A stretch of 64,000 nucleotides of DNA from NCBI GenBank assembly GCA_014762645.1, contig JABURP010000017.1, positions 113,747 through 177,746 of the forward strand, written 5' to 3'. The translations under genes were made by a program, and so were the position numbers. This document shows, piece by piece, positions 17,123 to 26,927 of this stretch. The DNA comes from Crocinitomicaceae bacterium. GTDB lineage: Bacteria; Bacteroidota; Bacteroidia; Flavobacteriales_D; Crocinitomicaceae. Position 1 is the first letter of the stretch, and each line of letters opens with the position of its first letter. The notes under the pieces are model-generated. The model ran no database searches, was not told where the DNA came from, and worked only from the letters and a program-made list of their open reading frames with translations.

Positions 17123-19019
17123 GCAATGATTTTCCCAGAGGGTCTGCATTCAACTGATCATGATCAATCATCCATCTTACTTTTTCCAGAATCTCGTCTT
17201 TTGAATAGTTATTGAGGGCACTGATTAAATCTTGAATTAACACCTGATCTTCATTATTAAACCTAGTCTTTAGATAAGATTCTATATCTTTTTTAATATC
17301 AGATAGTTGGTGTTTTTCTTTTTCTCCGATACACCTGTTACATTTTTCGCATCTGTAGCCATCTTTTTCACCGAAATAATTTAGTAAAAACCGGCTTGTG
17401 CAATCTTCCGCCAAAAGAAAATCAACCATAGCATTAAGTTTCGAAATAGCGGCTACTTTACGCTTATGATAAATTTCAGCAGGTAAGGACAGGTTGCTTT
17501 CTGTTAAACGCTCTGTGAGGAACGTAATATAGGTTCCATTGAGTCTGGGAATATAACGAACAACCTCCTGTGTATCTAAAAATTTCAAGGCTGTTTCTAT
17601 GTCTTTCTTTGAAACACCTGTATGCTTTGCTATTTTGAATTCGTCAATTGTTTGCAGACCTTCAAATACTCCCATTTGTGTGCGTAAGAGGAATTGAATA
17701 ATCTTGTTGTATTTCTGATCCTTCACCTGGTACTGGTAAAGGTTTTTGGGGTCAGTAATGATTTGTAGTTTACTTGGGCTGCTGAAATTTTCAGAGAGAG
17801 CAAGATATCCTCCAATTTCAAGGAATTTTAGTGAATTATAGGCTGTAATCAGGTCAATATTAAACCTGTCGCAAAAATCTAACAGGTTAATTTCATAGGT
17901 TTCGCCTTCACCAGATCCCACGGCAAGCTGAAAGTGGCTCCCTAATGCTTTGTAGATTTGCTTTATTTCCGTCAACGCAGGGAACTTTGCATGTACTTTT
18001 TCTTTCAAATCATCAATGTCTGAAGGTTCAAAAAACAATATCGTTTCTGCGGGATTGCCATCTCTTCCAGCTCTACCTGCTTCCTGAAAGTATGCCTCAA
18101 TGGTTTGGGGAATATCGTAATGAAGTACAAATCGTACATCTGGTTTATCTATTCCCATTCCAAATGCATTCGTGCATACCATTACCTGAATTCTATTTTC
18201 TATCCAATCCTGTTGACGCTTTTTTCGTACTTCAGGGTCCAGTCCGCCGTGGTAAAAGTTGCTCGAAACCCCTTCATCCAACAAGTGTTTGCAAAGATTC
18301 TTCACTCCTTTGCGAGTACTACAATAGATGATTCCGGAATCTTTTGTTTTTCCCAGGTATTCCAAAATACGATTGAGTTTGTTGTTGGATTGATAGGTAT
18401 TATAGGTGATGTTTGTCCGTTCAAAGGTGTCACTAATGAGGTGCGGCTGTTTAAATTGTAGTTTAACCTGAATGTCTTCAGCAACTTCAGGTGTAGCCGT
18501 AGCGGTCAATGCCATTACTGTTGTGTCAGGTTTGATGGTTCTGAGATCAGCTATATCCAAATACGCCGGACGAAAATCATAGCCCCACTCAGAAATGCAG
18601 TGTGCCTCATCTACTGCTATGAGATTTATGTTCATTTTGGCAAATCTTTCCCTAAACAGTGATGATTTAAGGCGTTCTGGTGATACATAAAGAAATTTTG
18701 TTGATCCGTAGATAGCGTTGTCGAGTTGAATATCGATTTCACGCTTGCTCATCCCAGAAGTGAGTGCAACTGCTTTTACTCCTCGTTTCTTTAATTGTTC
18801 AACCTGGTCCTGCATGAGTGCAATCAGGGGTGAGATTACCAGGCAAACACCTTCAGCCAGGAGCCCAGGAATTTGATAGCAAATTGATTTTCCTCCGCCG
18901 GTAGGCAAAAGTACCAATGTATCATTGCCGTCTATTACAGATTGAATGATATCATCTTGTTTCTTGCGGAATGCGTCGTATCCCCAGTATTTTTTTAATA
19001 TTCCTAATGTTTCTTGCAT
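17112..19019 (-). CDS. RecQ-family ATP-dependent DNA helicase, second copy with C-terminal zinc site
   Basis: 635 residues from the ATG at 19019, where homology to RecQ begins (MQETLGILKKYWGYDAFR); an earlier in-frame start would add 20 unrelated residues. Walker A PTGGGKS (39-45), DEAH box (137-140) and AYFQEAGRAGRDG are intact. Unlike canonical RecQ, about 200 residues, including winged-helix-like sequence, separate the helicase core from a cysteine cluster near the C-terminus (DCTSRFLLNYFGEKDG then CEKCNRC), and no HRDC domain follows. It is a distinct RecQ subfamily and probably has a different substrate preference from the copy at 2053-4137. It overlaps the small lipoprotein gene tail to tail by 11 bases. 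Confidence 0.92.
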   Translation of the reverse strand: MQETLGILKKYWGYDAFRKKQDDIIQSVIDGNDTLVLLPTGGGKSICYQIPGLLAEGVCLVISPLIALMQDQVEQLKKRGVKAVALTSGMSKREIDIQLDNAIYGSTKFLYVSPERLKSSLFRERFAKMNINLIAVDEAHCISEWGYDFRPAYLDIADLRTIKPDTTVMALTATATPEVAEDIQVKLQFKQPHLISDTFERTNITYNTYQSNNKLNRILEYLGKTKDSGIIYCSTRKGVKNLCKHLLDEGVSSNFYHGGLDPEVRKKRQQDWIENRIQVMVCTNAFGMGIDKPDVRFVLHYDIPQTIEAYFQEAGRAGRDGNPAETILFFEPSDIDDLKEKVHAKFPALTEIKQIYKALGSHFQLAVGSGEGETYEINLLDFCDRFNIDLITAYNSLKFLEIGGYLALSENFSSPSKLQIITDPKNLYQYQVKDQKYNKIIQFLLRTQMGVFEGLQTIDEFKIAKHTGVSKKDIETALKFLDTQEVVRYIPRLNGTYITFLTERLTESNLSLPAEIYHKRKVAAISKLNAMVDFLLAEDCTSRFLLNYFGEKDGYRCEKCNRCIGEKEKHQLSDIKKDIESYLKTRFNNEDQVLIQDLISALNNYSKDEILEKVRWMIDHDQLNADPLGKSLLKG

Positions 19020-19126
19020 GTAAATCCAAAATGAGGAATTATGCTTTAATTTTCTTAGATTTAATAAAATTAAGAACAATGTACCGATTAACGGGCTTCG
19101 CGAGCAGTATTGTGAATAACTCTTTC

Positions 19127-19157
19127 TTGAAATAAAGGGATTTAATCATTATCTTCG
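19127..19157 (+). promoter_or_regulatory. Candidate Bacteroidota-type promoter of ilvE
   Basis: TTG at 19127-19129, a 20-base spacer and TATCTTCG at 19150-19157 fit the TTTG/N19-20/TAnnTTTG pattern recognised by Bacteroidota primary sigma. It lies 24 bases upstream of the ilvE ATG. Confidence 0.55.
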
Positions 19158-19180
19158 CGCAACATAAATTTTCCCTAAAC

Positions 19181-20251
19181 ATGGATACCACACTCAATAA
19201 TATACAAATCTCAAAAACTGAAAACTCTCGTCTTGCTTCGGTAGACTTTGATAATCTGCCATTTGGTAAGATATTTTCAGATCACATGTTTGAGATGGAT
19301 TTTGTTGATGGAAAATGGCAGACTCCAACGATTGTGCCATTTAGAAACCTGAGCTTACATCCTGCTACATCAGCTTTACACTACGGCCAGGCTATTTTTG
19401 AAGGCTTAAAAGCTCAAAAAAATGCCAATGGTGATGTCTTAATCTTTAGACCGGATATGAATGCCAAGCGGTTCAATGCATCTGCAAAGCGAATGTGTAT
19501 GGCTGAAGTGCCGGAAGAAATGTTCCTGGAAGGGTTAAAAACGCTTATTGATTTGGATAGGGATTGGGTTCCCGGCAATGATGGCCAGTCTTTATATATA
19601 CGTCCATTTATGATTGCTACAGATGATTATGTGGGTATCCGTCCGTCTGAGCGTTACAAGTTTCTCATTATTACGTGTCCTGTGGGTGCGTATTATGCAG
19701 ATCCTGTCAAGGTTAAAATCGAAACCTATTACACGCGTGCTGCTGAAGGTGGAGTTGGGAAAGCAAAGGCGGCTGGTAATTATGCGGCATCTTTGTATCC
19801 GGCAATGTTAGCTCAAAAAGATGGATTCAGGCAGCTGATCTGGACCGACGGTAAAACGCATGAGTTTATTGAAGAGGCAGGAACCATGAATGTGGTATTC
19901 GTGATTGACAATAAAATTATTACTCCAGATGAAAGCAAAGACACTATCTTAGAAGGGGTAACCAAAAGAAGTGTGTTGCAAATTGCGGCTGATTGGGGGT
20001 ATGAAATAGAAGAAAGACCAGTTCGGGTTGACGAAATAATTGAAGCAATTAATAACGGAACCCTTCAGGACGCCTTTGGTGCTGGTACAGCTGCAACTAT
20101 TGCGCCGATTAGTCATATTGGATATGAAGGAACTACCTATGAGTTACCAGCAATAGATAATAGGGAATTTTCAAATAAAGTAAAAGAGTACATTACAAAG
20201 TATAAAAAAGGCCTTGTTGAAGATAAATTTAACTGGCTAATGAAAGTATAA
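19181..20251 (+). CDS. ilvE: Branched-chain amino acid aminotransferase
   Basis: PLP-dependent fold-type IV transaminase for the last step of Leu, Ile and Val synthesis and the first of their breakdown. At 356 residues it is the long BCAT form (type II, eukaryote-like). The PLP lysine is expected at Lys196 in GVGKAKAAGNYAAS; other family segments are HYGQAIFEGLKA, YIRPFMIATDD and the EEAGTMNVVFVI cofactor-binding loop; GAGTAATIAPI near 300 binds phosphate. The gene has a recognisable promoter upstream and a strong terminator directly after, so it appears monocistronic. Confidence 0.95.
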   Translation: MDTTLNNIQISKTENSRLASVDFDNLPFGKIFSDHMFEMDFVDGKWQTPTIVPFRNLSLHPATSALHYGQAIFEGLKAQKNANGDVLIFRPDMNAKRFNASAKRMCMAEVPEEMFLEGLKTLIDLDRDWVPGNDGQSLYIRPFMIATDDYVGIRPSERYKFLIITCPVGAYYADPVKVKIETYYTRAAEGGVGKAKAAGNYAASLYPAMLAQKDGFRQLIWTDGKTHEFIEEAGTMNVVFVIDNKIITPDESKDTILEGVTKRSVLQIAADWGYEIEERPVRVDEIIEAINNGTLQDAFGAGTAATIAPISHIGYEGTTYELPAIDNREFSNKVKEYITKYKKGLVEDKFNWLMKV

Positions 20252-20269
20252 TTGAATCAAATTCAATGT

Positions 20270-20298
20270 AAGGGGATGCTCAGTGATCCCCTTTTTTT
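20270..20298 (+). terminator. Rho-independent terminator after ilvE
   Basis: AAGGGGAT (20270-20277) pairs with ATCCCCTT (20286-20293) around an 8-base loop, followed by a T tract to 20298. The T tract touches the annotated aroE start region, so aroE must be expressed by read-through or by a promoter overlapping the hairpin. Confidence 0.85.
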
Positions 20299-20304
20299 AT
20301 GCCC

Positions 20305-21042
20305 ATGAGTGAACAGAAAATATATGGTTTAATTGGTAAACAATTGTCACATTCTTTTTCGCAAAATTATTTTAGAAATAAGTTTGATAATCAAGGAATT
20401 GAAGGTGACTATTTAAACTTTGAGTTGAATGATATTTCTGAGGTAAATGACGTCTTGTACAGAAATGATATAAAAGGATTGAATGTAACAATTCCGTATA
20501 AAGAAACCATAATTCCTTACTTGAGTGAAGTGTCAGCAGAAGCAAAAGAGATTGGAGCGGTGAATACCATTCAAATTCAAGGGGAAAAAAGAATAGGGCA
20601 TAATACAGATGCTTTTGGATTTGCGCAGATGATTAAGCCTTTTTTTAAGTCACACCATGAAAGAGCCATGATTCTCGGTACTGGCGGGGCTTCTAAGGCT
20701 GTTGATTTTGTACTTGAAAAGTTGGGATGTGACGTCATTTTTATATCCAGAACGCCGACTGATGACAATCACTTTGGCTATCCTGATATCAATCCCGAAA
20801 TGATGGATGCAATGAAGTTAATTGTCAATACTACACCAGTTGGCATGTATCCGAAAACGACTGATTTTCCTGAGATTCCATACAATCTATTAACACCTAA
20901 TCATTTAGTTTTTGATTTGATTTATAACCCAAAAGAAACCGAATTTTTACAAAAGGCAAAGGCAATGGGAGCGGTTACTTTAAATGGTCAAACCATGCTC
21001 GAGCAACAAGCCGAAAAATCCTGGCAAATTTGGAATGAGTAA
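20305..21042 (+). CDS. aroE: Shikimate 5-dehydrogenase
   Basis: NADP-dependent reduction of 3-dehydroshikimate to shikimate in aromatic amino acid synthesis. The shikimate-site motif YGLIGKQLSHSFSQNYF is at the N-terminus, NVTIPYKE carries the catalytic Lys, HNTDAFGF the paired Asp, GTGGASKAV the NADP P-loop, and NTTPVGMYP plus NGQTMLEQQA complete the family pattern. About 245 residues, a little short of E. coli AroE (272) but typical of Bacteroidota. An ATG two codons upstream (20299) is also possible; 20305 avoids the terminator T tract. The 3' end overlaps miaA by 8 bases. Confidence 0.93.
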   Translation: MSEQKIYGLIGKQLSHSFSQNYFRNKFDNQGIEGDYLNFELNDISEVNDVLYRNDIKGLNVTIPYKETIIPYLSEVSAEAKEIGAVNTIQIQGEKRIGHNTDAFGFAQMIKPFFKSHHERAMILGTGGASKAVDFVLEKLGCDVIFISRTPTDDNHFGYPDINPEMMDAMKLIVNTTPVGMYPKTTDFPEIPYNLLTPNHLVFDLIYNPKETEFLQKAKAMGAVTLNGQTMLEQQAEKSWQIWNE

Positions 21043-21961
21043 ACAACCACATGTACTTGTAATACTGGGGCCAACAGCGAGTGGTAAAACAAGGTTGGCT
21101 TGTGGTGCCGCCCTGAAATTGGGTGGAGAAATTATCTCTGCGGACAGTCGACAGGTATATAAGTTCATGGATATTGGTACCGGTAAGGATATTGAGGAAT
21201 ATTCTGTTGACAACCAGACAATACCTTACCACCTTATAGATATTCACAATCCTGGTTATAAGTATAATATTGCTGAGTTTCAACTGGATTTTTTGAATGT
21301 AATGAAAGAAATACACGATAGAAAAGCCGTTCCTATCCTTTGTGGCGGAAGCGGGCTTTATATTGAGGCCGCACTTCAGGGAAACTCGTACCTGGGTATT
21401 CCAATGAATAAAACCCGGCAAAAAGAGCTGGAACAATTGACAGACAAAGCGTTGGGACAGTTGTTTGATCAATTATCTGATCGTGTAAAGCAAGATCTCA
21501 ACAAGGAAACCAGGAGACGAATCATTCGTGCAATCATTATTGATGAATACCTGAAGGAGCATCCGGATTTTAAGACGGTAGAAATTCCAGCGTTTAAGTA
21601 CACCGTTGTAGGTGTTAAAATTGACAGGGAAACACGCAGGGATAAGATCAGTAAACGACTGAGCTATCGCATGAATAATGGATTGATTGAGGAAGTAGAG
21701 TGGTTGCTAGATAATTACCTCACACATGAAGATCTTGATTATTACGGTTTGGAATATAAATGGGTGGGCATGTACTTGAGAAAAGAGATTTCAAAAAAAG
21801 ACCTGTTTGAAGGTTTGCAAACTGCAATACACCAATTTGCCAAGCGTCAAATGACATGGTTCAGAAGAATGGAAAAGAATGGTTTTGAAATTCACTGGGT
21901 AAATGTTGATCAGGATTATGATAAAATGGTAGGAGAGGTCGTTGATCTTTATCAGTCATAA
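21035..21961 (+). CDS. miaA: tRNA dimethylallyltransferase
   Basis: Adds the isopentenyl group to A37 of tRNAs reading U-starting codons. 308 residues from the ATG at 21035, chosen because MSKQPHVLVILGPTASGKTR matches the family start; an in-frame ATG 17 codons earlier would lie deep in aroE. Visible motifs: P-loop GPTASGKT, substrate segment SADSRQVYKFMDIGTGK, CGGSGLYIEA and the C-terminal KRQMTWFRRM. The ATG overlaps the aroE stop (ATGAGTAA), implying translational coupling. Confidence 0.95.
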   Translation: MSKQPHVLVILGPTASGKTRLACGAALKLGGEIISADSRQVYKFMDIGTGKDIEEYSVDNQTIPYHLIDIHNPGYKYNIAEFQLDFLNVMKEIHDRKAVPILCGGSGLYIEAALQGNSYLGIPMNKTRQKELEQLTDKALGQLFDQLSDRVKQDLNKETRRRIIRAIIIDEYLKEHPDFKTVEIPAFKYTVVGVKIDRETRRDKISKRLSYRMNNGLIEEVEWLLDNYLTHEDLDYYGLEYKWVGMYLRKEISKKDLFEGLQTAIHQFAKRQMTWFRRMEKNGFEIHWVNVDQDYDKMVGEVVDLYQS

Positions 21962-22050
21962 CTGCCGTTGAAAACTCTTCAAAACCGAATTCCTATGGAG
22001 GATTATCCCTGGCAGAATTATTGATATATTCGCTTCGATTAAATTGTATT

Positions 22051-24216
22051 ATGAAGTCTATAAAAATATCCCTGTTTCCGTTATTACTGTTATTCATTAG
22101 TTTTAGTAGCAGTGCGCAAGAAAAAGAACTGGACAATGAGTTGATTTGGTCATCTCGTGAGTTTTCTCCGGAATACGTGTACAGTGTTCGTTCTATGAAC
22201 GACGGTGAGCATTTTTCGGCGTTGGAAGACAATAAAATTGTCAAATACCAATACACTGATTTTGAGAACCCCATTGAAACCATATATGATGGTGCTGATT
22301 TAAAGGGTGTATCTATAGATGATTATTTTTTTAATGCGGACGAAACGAAACTGTTGGTTGCCACACATCTTAAAAAAATATACAGAAGAAGTTTTACGGC
22401 AAAGTACTATGTGGTTGATTTGAAAAGCAATAAATCGGAAGAATTGTTTGATAAGGATCCTAAAGAAATGCTCGCCGAATTCTCTCCAGACGGTTCAAAA
22501 GTGGCTTTTGTCTATGAAAACAATCTGTACTACAAGAATTTGAGTAATGGCGAAGTCATTCAGGTAACCAATGACGGTAGTAAAAATGGAGTGATTAACG
22601 GAAGCACGGATTGGGTTTATGAAGAGGAGTTTTCGCTAACGAAAGCATTTTACTGGTCTCCTAAAGGAACAAAAATAGCCTACCTTAAGTTTGATGAATC
22701 AGATGTTAAAGAGTTCACCATGAAGTACTACAGGGATGATATTTATCCGGAGTATTACACGTTTAAGTATCCAAAAGCCGGTGAGGACAATTCAGCGCTG
22801 AGTTTACACATATATAACCTTGCAGATGAAAAGACACTTGAAGTCGATAAGGGACCTTTTGAATATTGTCCTAGATTAAAATGGACCAACGACGATAATA
22901 AATTGGTTTATTTGGTGTTGAACCGACATCAAAATCACTTGATTTATGCCACCGCCGAATGGCAAGATGATAAGATCAAAGGAGCAATTATTCATCAGGA
23001 CCAATCTGAGCAATATGTTGAAATTGATGACAATCTTATTTTTCTCAATGATGGAGCCTCCTTTCTGCGAACTTCAGAAAAAGACGGATTCAATCATATC
23101 TACAAAATAGGTTTTGATGGTTCTGAAACTCAAATAACTTCCGGAAACTGGGATGTAGTTGAACTCAAGGGAGTAAATGAAGAGAAGGGGATAGTGTACT
23201 ACACATCCGTTGAAGAGGGAGCTATATACCGTGGTTTATATTCAATTGGACTTGACGGCACCAAGAAAAAGAAACTTTCTGAACGAATGGGGAGTAATGA
23301 TGCAGACTTCAGCACGGGAATGAAGTATTATATAAATTATTATTCCAACGGAAATGAGCCGCCGAGAATTTCGGTACACAATGCCAAAGGGAAAGAAATA
23401 GACGTTTTAGTAGACAATGAAAAACTGAAAGAGAAGCTAGCTTCGTACAACTTTTCCAAGAAAGAGTTTATCACCATCAAAGGAGAGGAACACGACCTTA
23501 ATGCCTTTATCATCAAGCCACCTAATTTTGACGAAACAAAGAAATATCCGGTTTATTTTAATATTTATAATGGTCCCGGGCACAATACTGTTGTAGACAG
23601 TTGGGGAGGTGCAAACTTCATTTATCACCAATTACTGGCTCAAAAAGGATATATCGTTATCTCAGTGGACACAAGAGGAACTATGTATCGCGGGGCAAAA
23701 TTTAAGAAATCGACCTACCTGCAATTAGGTAAACTGGAAACAGAAGATATGATTGCTGTGGCTAAGGAAGTGCAAAAGTGGGATTATGTTGATCCTGAAA
23801 GGATAGGAGTCATGGGGTGGAGCTATGGGGGTTATATGACCTCACTCTGTATGACTAAAGGTGCAGATGTATTTAAAATGGGAATTGCGGTAGCCCCCGT
23901 CACCAACTGGAAGTGGTATGACAATATCTATACAGAACGGTTTATGCGTACACCAAAAGAAAACAATGATGGTTATGAGGATAATTCGCCAATCAATCAT
24001 GTGGAAAAGATGAAAGGGAAGTATCTAATAGTACACGGGTCTGCTGATGATAATGTTCACGTACAAAATACAATGGAAATGGTGAATGCCCTTGTTAAAC
24101 ATAATAAGGACTTTGAAATGTTCATCTACACAAATAAAAACCACGGTATTTATGGAGGTTTCACCCGTTTGCACCTTTTCAATAAAATGCTGAATTTTAC
24201 GCTTGAGAACCTGTAG
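22051..24216 (+). CDS. Dipeptidyl peptidase IV-type serine peptidase (S9)
   Basis: 721 residues from the ATG at 22051, which begins a signal peptide (MKSIKISLFPLLLLFISFSS, then SAQ); an ATG 10 codons upstream lacks that layout. The N-terminal half is a beta-propeller with the DPP IV signature DWVYEEEF, whose Glu pair binds the substrate amino terminus. The C-terminal hydrolase has the triad Ser591 (GWSYGG), Asp near 666 (HGSADDNVH) and His698 (NKNHGIYGG). It should release X-Pro dipeptides in the periplasm or at the surface. Together with the S46 peptidase at 42091-44229 and PepD it points to peptide utilisation. Confidence 0.93.
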   Translation: MKSIKISLFPLLLLFISFSSSAQEKELDNELIWSSREFSPEYVYSVRSMNDGEHFSALEDNKIVKYQYTDFENPIETIYDGADLKGVSIDDYFFNADETKLLVATHLKKIYRRSFTAKYYVVDLKSNKSEELFDKDPKEMLAEFSPDGSKVAFVYENNLYYKNLSNGEVIQVTNDGSKNGVINGSTDWVYEEEFSLTKAFYWSPKGTKIAYLKFDESDVKEFTMKYYRDDIYPEYYTFKYPKAGEDNSALSLHIYNLADEKTLEVDKGPFEYCPRLKWTNDDNKLVYLVLNRHQNHLIYATAEWQDDKIKGAIIHQDQSEQYVEIDDNLIFLNDGASFLRTSEKDGFNHIYKIGFDGSETQITSGNWDVVELKGVNEEKGIVYYTSVEEGAIYRGLYSIGLDGTKKKKLSERMGSNDADFSTGMKYYINYYSNGNEPPRISVHNAKGKEIDVLVDNEKLKEKLASYNFSKKEFITIKGEEHDLNAFIIKPPNFDETKKYPVYFNIYNGPGHNTVVDSWGGANFIYHQLLAQKGYIVISVDTRGTMYRGAKFKKSTYLQLGKLETEDMIAVAKEVQKWDYVDPERIGVMGWSYGGYMTSLCMTKGADVFKMGIAVAPVTNWKWYDNIYTERFMRTPKENNDGYEDNSPINHVEKMKGKYLIVHGSADDNVHVQNTMEMVNALVKHNKDFEMFIYTNKNHGIYGGFTRLHLFNKMLNFTLENL

Positions 24217-24251
24217 AACAACATTGGAACAAAATTTGTCGTCTTAAGCGT

Positions 24252-24752
24252 ATGAAAGCATTAACTCTTACACTCACTGTCTTTTTATCTTTAACTCTTT
24301 ATTCAAGAGAGTTAAATAGCTGTCCATATCTTGTTCTGGATGATCAGGATGAAGAAATTACCTGGTATGATTTTGAATCAGCGATTGATGAATGTGAAAA
24401 GAAGAAGAAGCCCATTTTTATTGATGTATACACGGATTGGTGTGGTTGGTGTAAAAAAATGGATAACTCGACATTTAAGAATCCACAAGTGGTTGAATTC
24501 ATGAATGAAAATTTCTATGCGGTTAAAATGGATGCTGAATCTAAGGAGCCAATTGCCTACAAGGAGAAATTGTATGAATATAAAACATTCTCTGGCGGTA
24601 AAGGGTATAATGAATTGGCCGTTAATCTTTTAGGAAGTCAAATGAGCTTTCCTTCTTTTGTAATCCTTTCTAAGCGTCAGGTAAAAGTTGGTATTATTCG
24701 TGGTTATCAAAAACCTAAGGAGTTAATATCAAAACTTGAGAAGTATAGTTAA
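24252..24752 (+). CDS. Periplasmic thioredoxin-fold protein (thioredoxin_7/DsbD-gamma-like)
   Basis: 166 residues. A signal peptide (MKALTLTLTVFLSLTLYS) is followed by a thioredoxin fold with redox pair Cys64-Cys67 in FIDVYTDWCGWCKKMD, the same context seen in DsbD C-terminal domains and thioredoxin_7 proteins. The cis-Pro side is represented by MSFPSFVILS. It probably reduces or isomerises disulfides, or passes electrons, in the periplasm. It starts 35 bases after the DPP IV gene in the same direction, so co-transcription is likely; a role in folding exported peptidases is possible but unproven. Confidence 0.85.
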   Translation: MKALTLTLTVFLSLTLYSRELNSCPYLVLDDQDEEITWYDFESAIDECEKKKKPIFIDVYTDWCGWCKKMDNSTFKNPQVVEFMNENFYAVKMDAESKEPIAYKEKLYEYKTFSGGKGYNELAVNLLGSQMSFPSFVILSKRQVKVGIIRGYQKPKELISKLEKYS

Positions 24753-24834
24753 TACTAATTTACTTCCTCTGCAAAGCGAATCTAATTAGGTTTCAAATCA
24801 CTATATTCAGAGCCGATTTAAATTAACGGCCAGT

Positions 24835-26784
24835 ATGGGATTTTCTTTAAAAGAAAGATTGAGATACAGATTCCAACGCTACCTTAGCAAAGGTGGTGCA
24901 TCAATCTTCATGAGTCTTTTTGTGGTATTCATGATCTTATTTGTATTGATCATTGCCATTCGCTTTATCATGCTTCAGGTTAGTCCTGAACTCGGACATC
25001 CGGAACATACATCATTCTGGGATGATATCTGGAAAACCTGGCTTCAAATGACAGATCCTGGGAATATGAATCAGGATAATGAAGCACCAACCTGGTTAAA
25101 AATTACGACCATTCTTTCAGGTGTTGTTGGGGTAGTCATTCTGTCCATGTTAATTGCATTTATTACAACTACACTTGAAAACGTCTTCTATAATTTCAGA
25201 AAAGGTAGGGGTAAAGTGATAGAGGAAGATCATACGATTATTCTCGGTTGGAACGAAAGAGTTGTCGATATAATCAGGGAGTTGATTATTGCCAATGAAA
25301 GTGAAAAAAAGGCCAGTGTTGTCATCCTTTCCAGGGAAGACAAGGAAGAAATGGATGATTTGATTGCCAAGCGACTTCCCAATACCAAATCAACGCGCGT
25401 TGTAACAACTACAGGTGATTACGCAAATATTAATGAATTAAATCGGATTAATATTCTGGGGGCAAAATCAGTGATCTTGTTAGCTAATTGTTCCGAAAGT
25501 AGTTCAGATGATGAGAAAATGGATTCAGATGTTCAGTCCGTTAAAGCGATAATGGCGATTATCTCTTGCCAGGATGGTAAAAACCGAATTCCTATCATTG
25601 CGGAAATATTTCATGAAGAGAAACGTGAATTGATTTCATTTTTCAAGGATGAAAACATTATCGCCCTGGATAGTTGGGACATCATGGGTAAATTACTCGT
25701 TCAAACTTCTCTTACCAGTGGCTTGGAAATGGTATATAATGAAATGCTGTCATTTGATGGCTGTGAAGTTTACTTTTATCAGGCAGATTGGTTTGGAGTG
25801 GCTTTTGGCGATTTGCCATTTCATTTTAAAGATGGTGTTCCACTGGGCGTATATAACGAAATTGATGGTCTGCGATTACGACCTGAGGCCGATTACAAAT
25901 TAGTTCCAGACGATCAGGTAGTTATTCTTGCCGAGGACGATTCTTCAATAAATTTTGAATCATCAATGTTCATTCAGCCGCAGGAAATTGAGTTGTCTAA
26001 CAAAAAACTACAGCAAAAAAGTAAGAATGTCCTTATTTTGGGTTGGCATAACGTGGCAGAAGTTTTTATTCGGGAATGTTCTGATTATCTCTCTGAAGGA
26101 ACACGCGTTGATATCCTCTTTAATAAGCCGAATGAGCAGCTCCGAAAAAGAGTAGATGAATTGAAGGCCTTGTATTCAGGTTTTGAAATTACATTGACAG
26201 ACACGAATCCTTTAAAACTGGAGATGTTGAAAGAGGTAGAACCCTTTTCGTACGATAACATCATTATCTTATCGCAGGACATGAGCGAACTCAGAGCTGA
26301 TAAAATAGATTCGGACACGCTCATTATCCTGCTGTTGTTGCGGAATATTAAGGGGGAGGGAGATAATGTCAGTGAAACAAAAATCATTACTCAGGTACTA
26401 AACTCAGAAAATCAGGAGATTATCACACAAACAGACGTAGATGATTTCATTATCAGTAATAAATTGATTACTATGATTTTGGCTCAATTGTCTGAAGAGC
26501 CATTGATCAAAACATTGTATGACGACCTGTTTTCAGAAGATGGCAGTGAGATTTATGTAAAACCTGCAGATTTATACATTACTTCATTTCCGCAAAAATT
26601 AACTTTTGCTGACCTCATAGGCTTAGCTGCTAGAAGAGATGAAGTTTGCCTTGGAATTCGAAAAGGCAATAAAAGCAAAGATGCATCCTCTAATTTTGGT
26701 GTGCGTTTAAACTTGCGAAAGGACGAAATAGTGGAGATTACGGACGAAGATTTTCTGGTTGTGCTTTCAGAAGATGAGCTTTAA
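24835..26784 (+). CDS. CASTOR/POLLUX-type ion channel protein
   Basis: 649 residues. Two N-terminal membrane helices (about 25-50 and 85-115) flank a pore-loop-like stretch (WDDIWKTWLQMTDPGN), followed by two cytosolic nucleotide-binding RCK-like modules (first HTIILGWNERVVDIIREL, second NVLILGWHNVAEVF). This layout and the DPGN pore segment match the bacterial relatives of the plant CASTOR/POLLUX channels, rather than Kef or Trk proteins. Ion selectivity cannot be read from sequence; potassium or calcium are the known options in the family. It stands alone, although trkA-trkH in the same window supplies a second RCK-gated system. Confidence 0.85.
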   Translation: MGFSLKERLRYRFQRYLSKGGASIFMSLFVVFMILFVLIIAIRFIMLQVSPELGHPEHTSFWDDIWKTWLQMTDPGNMNQDNEAPTWLKITTILSGVVGVVILSMLIAFITTTLENVFYNFRKGRGKVIEEDHTIILGWNERVVDIIRELIIANESEKKASVVILSREDKEEMDDLIAKRLPNTKSTRVVTTTGDYANINELNRINILGAKSVILLANCSESSSDDEKMDSDVQSVKAIMAIISCQDGKNRIPIIAEIFHEEKRELISFFKDENIIALDSWDIMGKLLVQTSLTSGLEMVYNEMLSFDGCEVYFYQADWFGVAFGDLPFHFKDGVPLGVYNEIDGLRLRPEADYKLVPDDQVVILAEDDSSINFESSMFIQPQEIELSNKKLQQKSKNVLILGWHNVAEVFIRECSDYLSEGTRVDILFNKPNEQLRKRVDELKALYSGFEITLTDTNPLKLEMLKEVEPFSYDNIIILSQDMSELRADKIDSDTLIILLLLRNIKGEGDNVSETKIITQVLNSENQEIITQTDVDDFIISNKLITMILAQLSEEPLIKTLYDDLFSEDGSEIYVKPADLYITSFPQKLTFADLIGLAARRDEVCLGIRKGNKSKDASSNFGVRLNLRKDEIVEITDEDFLVVLSEDEL

Positions 26785-26927
26785 AGTAATGCCCTAACTT
26801 GTTCGTTTTGAAGCATTGTTTTTCAACGAAAAAAGATTTTCTAAAAAAGTACGCCCAAAGCTGGATTTTTTTTTAAAATTCATGCTATCTTAGGGGGACT
26901 AATTTTTTTTACAACGGATAAGTATAT

